DNA from: Chloroflexota bacterium
GTDB taxonomy: Bacteria; Chloroflexota; Dehalococcoidia; SM23-28-2; RBG-16-64-32
Assembly (NCBI GenBank): GCA_016190405.1
Contig: JACPQO010000106.1
Coordinates: forward strand, 1 to 6,367
Length of the DNA: 6,367 bases
Direction: 5' to 3'
The notes under the pieces were generated by a model that was not told the origin of the DNA, made no database searches, and saw only the letters and a list, made by a program, of their open reading frames with translations. Position 1 is the stretch's first letter, and each line of letters starts with the position of its first letter. Shown here one piece after another: positions 4,604-6,367 of this stretch. The position numbers were made by a program, and so were the translations under genes.

Positions 4604-5122
4604 TCAGCAGGCGTCGTCCGCCGCCCGCAGCCGCGCCTCGCCCGCCTCGCGGTCTTCGTGCTGGCGGACCAGCTCCACGACGGCCGGCGGCGCGCCCAGG
4701 GCCGCCGCCAGCTCCGCCCCCCTTTCGCAGTGACGGTGCAGCGTGCCCAGGCCTGCCCTGAGCATGCCGAACGGGCCACCCTTCTCAGCCAGCCGTTCCA
4801 GCAGGCCCGGCGCCGTCGACGCCAGGACCACGTAGGCCACCCGGTGCCACAGGCGGACCGGCGGGCCGGCCAGGCGCCCCTTGCCCGCGTCGTGCAGCAG
4901 GGCCGCCGCCAGCACATCCTGGTCATCGCAGCCGCCGGCGCGGAGCGTGAGGTAGACGTCAAGACAATGTCTCTGGTCGCGGGCGCTCATGGAGTCGAAC
5001 AGGGCCAGCAGCCTCTCGCCCAGCACCGCCGTCGCCTCCTCTCGCTCACGGCGGGCCACGCGCGGGCTTAGCGCTCCCAGGAACTGGCGCGCCCGGTACA
5101 GCGACCCGCTAAGCGAAGGCAT
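4604..5122 (-). CDS. HD-domain protein (putative metal-dependent phosphohydrolase)
   Basis: About 172 aa with a single HD-superfamily domain. Metal-ligand candidates in order are H52 (in DQRHCLDV), the signature H77-D78 (in AALLHDAGKG), H129/H131 (in LHRHCERGAEL), H155 (in VRQHED) and D168/D169 at the extreme C terminus. The order and spacing fit an HDIG-like hydrolase of phosphoesters or nucleotides; the substrate is unknown. No signal peptide or convincing membrane helix is seen. The start is uncertain. ATG at 5120-5122 (PSLSGSLYRARQF) overlaps the M50 stop by 14 bases and is preferred because family members begin near the RxRQF segment. ATG at 5156-5158 would add 12 residues and overlap by 50 bases. 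Neither has a good Shine-Dalgarno, so coupling to the M50 gene is likely. Residues about 116-124 are encoded by a copy of the intergenic repeat seen before gmk. Confidence 0.85.
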   Translation of the reverse strand: MPSLSGSLYRARQFLGALSPRVARREREEATAVLGERLLALFDSMSARDQRHCLDVYLTLRAGGCDDQDVLAAALLHDAGKGRLAGPPVRLWHRVAYVVLASTAPGLLERLAEKGGPFGMLRAGLGTLHRHCERGAELAAALGAPPAVVELVRQHEDREAGEARLRAADDAC

Positions 5123-5843
5123 CGCCACGGATGCCGGCGAAGAGCCGCGCCAGGGCATTAATGATCGGTCGCATCACCTCGAACAGGATGCCGAAATTGC
5201 CGCCGGTGAGGAAGGGCAGCGCGATGAGGGCGATGAGGATCACCGGGCCCCAGCGCTCCAGTTCCGCGAAAGAACGAGACAGCTCCCGGGGCAGGAGGCC
5301 CACCGTCACCCGGAACCCGTCCAGGGGGGCGATGGGGATCAGGTTGAACACCCCCAGGATCAGGCTCACCAGGACGATGGCGCTCAGGTACAGTCCCAGG
5401 TACTGGTCGGCGCTCCAGCCTCCCCGGATGAGGCTGTTCATCACGCTGACGTTGAAGGGCGGCAGCCAGGGCACCCAGCCTGCCTTCAGGGGGAATCCGG
5501 CCAGCGCCGCCACGATGAAGTTGGAGATAGGGCCGGCCCCGGCCACGATCGCCAGGCTCGCCTTGGGGTTGCGCGTGGCCGCCGGGTTCACCGGCACCGG
5601 CTTTCCCCAACCGAAGCCGACGATGAACAGCAGCACCGTCCCCGCCGGGTCCAGGTGCGCCAGCGGGTTCAGTGTCACCCGCCCGCGGCTGCGCGGCAGG
5701 CGGTCCCCCAGGCTGTCGGCCACGTAGGCGTGCGAGAACTCGTGGAAGGAGATGCCCGCGATCAGGGCCGTGACCGTAGCGCCGAGGAGAACGAAGGCCG
5801 CGACCGCATCGATTCTGAGCAGGTCGAAGTAAACGAAGATCAA
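5109..5843 (-). CDS. M50 family site-2-protease-like membrane metallopeptidase
   Basis: A 244-aa polytopic zinc protease of the minimal S2P-like type, which cleaves or processes substrates within the membrane. The zinc-binding HEFSH (H34, E35, H38) lies in the first hydrophobic segment (about 11-33 onward). NPLAHLDPAGT (59-69) and WGKPVPVNP (79-87) follow as in this subfamily. The third metal ligand is D175 in NLIPIAPLDG (167-176). Membrane segments are about 11-33, 66-79, 95-116, 147-168 and 200-217. There is no PDZ or CBS domain, so substrate selection must come from elsewhere; the substrate is unknown. The start is TTG at 5841-5843, the only start codon in frame between an upstream stop and the HEFSH motif; an extended -10 promoter ends 14 bases before it. 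The 3' end overlaps the HD gene, so the two are probably co-translated. Confidence 0.93.
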   Translation of the reverse strand: MIFVYFDLLRIDAVAAFVLLGATVTALIAGISFHEFSHAYVADSLGDRLPRSRGRVTLNPLAHLDPAGTVLLFIVGFGWGKPVPVNPAATRNPKASLAIVAGAGPISNFIVAALAGFPLKAGWVPWLPPFNVSVMNSLIRGGWSADQYLGLYLSAIVLVSLILGVFNLIPIAPLDGFRVTVGLLPRELSRSFAELERWGPVILIALIALPFLTGGNFGILFEVMRPIINALARLFAGIRGDAFA

Positions 5844-5857
5844 GGTGGCTCGTATTC

Positions 5858-5866
5858 ATCATAGCA
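5858..5866 (-). promoter_or_regulatory. Extended -10 promoter candidate for the M50-HD unit
   Basis: The minus strand reads TGCTATGAT: an extended -10 TGn plus TATGAT, one change from TATAAT. No good -35 is present at the expected distance, as is usual for extended -10 promoters. The hexamer ends 14 bases before the TTG start, which leaves a leader of roughly eight bases and no room for a normal ribosome-binding site. Confidence 0.45.
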
Positions 5867-5920
5867 TGCCGTTCAGCTTCTGCTTCCTGTACGCCGTCGC
5901 CCGCAGCCGGTCTAACGATG

Positions 5921-5955
5921 CCCCCTCCCCCGAAGAGAGAGGGTTGGGGTGAGGG
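5921..5955. repeat. GC-rich hairpin repeat after the BON gene
   Basis: The plus strand has a C-rich arm (5921-5931), CGAAGAGAGAGGG and then GGGTTGGGGTGAGGG (5941-5955). On the minus strand 5921-5944 can fold as a hairpin with a C(UUCG)G tetraloop, including some G-U pairs and one mismatch. The G-rich half resembles, from memory, an interspersed intergenic repeat of GC-rich bacteria. It lies 8-42 bases after the BON stop and could act in 3' end formation or stability, although no T-run follows. The rest of the 119-bp gap (5844-5962) holds only the promoter at 5858-5866. Confidence 0.5.
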
Positions 5956-5962
5956 TCCTCGC

Positions 5963-6367
5963 TCAGTTCGCGGCCTGCCGCGGCGCCTCGGCGGGCGCTG
6001 CCGGCGCCGCCGCCGCCCTCACTTCCAGCCGGCTGGTCACCGAGCGCGCGCCCGGCACCGCGGACGCGCGGCGCACGATCTCCTCGACCACGGCGGCCGA
6101 GGGCGCGTAGCCGAATAACGTGACGTCTCCCAGGGACGATCGCGCGTAGACCATGGCGTCCCGGAGCGCGCCGGCCCGCTCCAGCGCCTGCGCGGCCTCC
6201 AGCTCCAGGCCGAAGTCGTCCCTGATCTCGTTGCGCACTGCCGCTGCCCCCTCCACCGACGCCGCCGCCTGCTCGGCCCAGCCCTTAGTCTGGGGCGTGC
6301 GGACGTTGCCGCCCAACCGGACCGTCCCGTCTGACACGTCTAAAGTGAGGCGCCGGCGGTCGTCCGC
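5963..6367 (-). CDS. BON-domain protein, C-terminal part (5' end outside the window)
   Basis: 134 codons are visible to the TGA at 5963-5965. Two BON domains can be read. In the first, LTLDVSDGTVRLGGNV, helical EQAAASVEGAAAVRN and the strand EI follow the family's dG.V.L.G.V ... a...v.GV..V.N.i pattern. The second is DVTLFGYAPSAAVVEEIV followed by PGARSVTSRLEV. BON domains bind membranes, lipids or other ligands and often occur in periplasmic or envelope stress proteins. A short Ala/Pro-rich tail ends the protein. A GTG at 6335-6337 could be taken as a start, but the frame remains open to the window edge and the residues before it (RRRLTLD) supply the first strand of BON 1, so this is an internal Val codon. 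A signal peptide or anchor would lie upstream and cannot be judged. Confidence 0.82.
   Translation of the reverse strand, partial: ADDRRRLTLDVSDGTVRLGGNVRTPQTKGWAEQAAASVEGAAAVRNEIRDDFGLELEAAQALERAGALRDAMVYARSSLGDVTLFGYAPSAAVVEEIVRRASAVPGARSVTSRLEVRAAAAPAAPAEAPRQAAN

Noticed and set aside
5158..5862. Alternative frame starting ATGATG at 5857-5862 over the M50 gene
   Set aside because: Its product is Arg/Gly/Pro-rich without motifs, while the M50 frame carries HEFSH and the PLDG motif. The ATGs are out of frame with M50.

Overview
The window is a GC-rich (roughly two-thirds G+C by eye), gene-dense bacterial chromosomal segment in which every supported gene is on the minus strand, so transcription runs from high to low coordinates. 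The gene set is core metabolism with conserved-domain neighbours. The features that hint at the host are a RemA/DUF370 gene next to gmk, a small polytopic M50 protease followed by an overlapping HD-domain gene, near-leaderless promoter candidates and short palindromic intergenic repeats. Together they suggest a Chloroflexota (Dehalococcoidia-like) or similar GC-rich lineage. This is inference from gene content; there is no rRNA or other phylogenetic marker to settle it.

In the direction of transcription, the layout is as follows. (1) 6367-5963: the 3' part of a protein with two BON domains, running in from outside the window. (2) 5962-5844: an intergenic gap with a GC-rich hairpin repeat and an extended -10 promoter. 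(3) 5843-4604: an M50 site-2-protease-like membrane metallopeptidase (TTG start) whose end overlaps an HD-domain protein. (4) 4603-4305: a 299-bp non-coding region packed with inverted repeats (a 12-bp palindrome, a 71-bp compound hairpin and a diverged relative of it), ending in a weak promoter candidate. (5) 4304-57: a probable operon of tyrA (prephenate dehydrogenase), aroA (EPSP synthase), remA (DUF370), gmk (guanylate kinase) and an endonuclease/exonuclease/phosphatase-fold protein, with the likely start of one more gene at the left edge.

Functionally, tyrA and aroA supply aromatic amino acid biosynthesis. aroA makes EPSP on the way to chorismate, and tyrA converts prephenate toward tyrosine. 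They are followed by the remA-gmk pair, which is conserved in many bacteria and links a small DNA-binding regulator to GMP-to-GDP conversion. In the position after gmk, where rpoZ is common, this genome has an EEP-fold phosphohydrolase/nuclease tightly coupled to gmk.

No mobile element, CRISPR array, phage gene, tRNA or rRNA is visible. I did not find a clearly new multi-gene system. The most unusual material is non-coding: a compound hairpin repeat, a short repeat that forms the gmk leader and also occurs in frame inside the HD gene, and a perfect 9-bp hairpin placed directly before the remA Shine-Dalgarno sequence.
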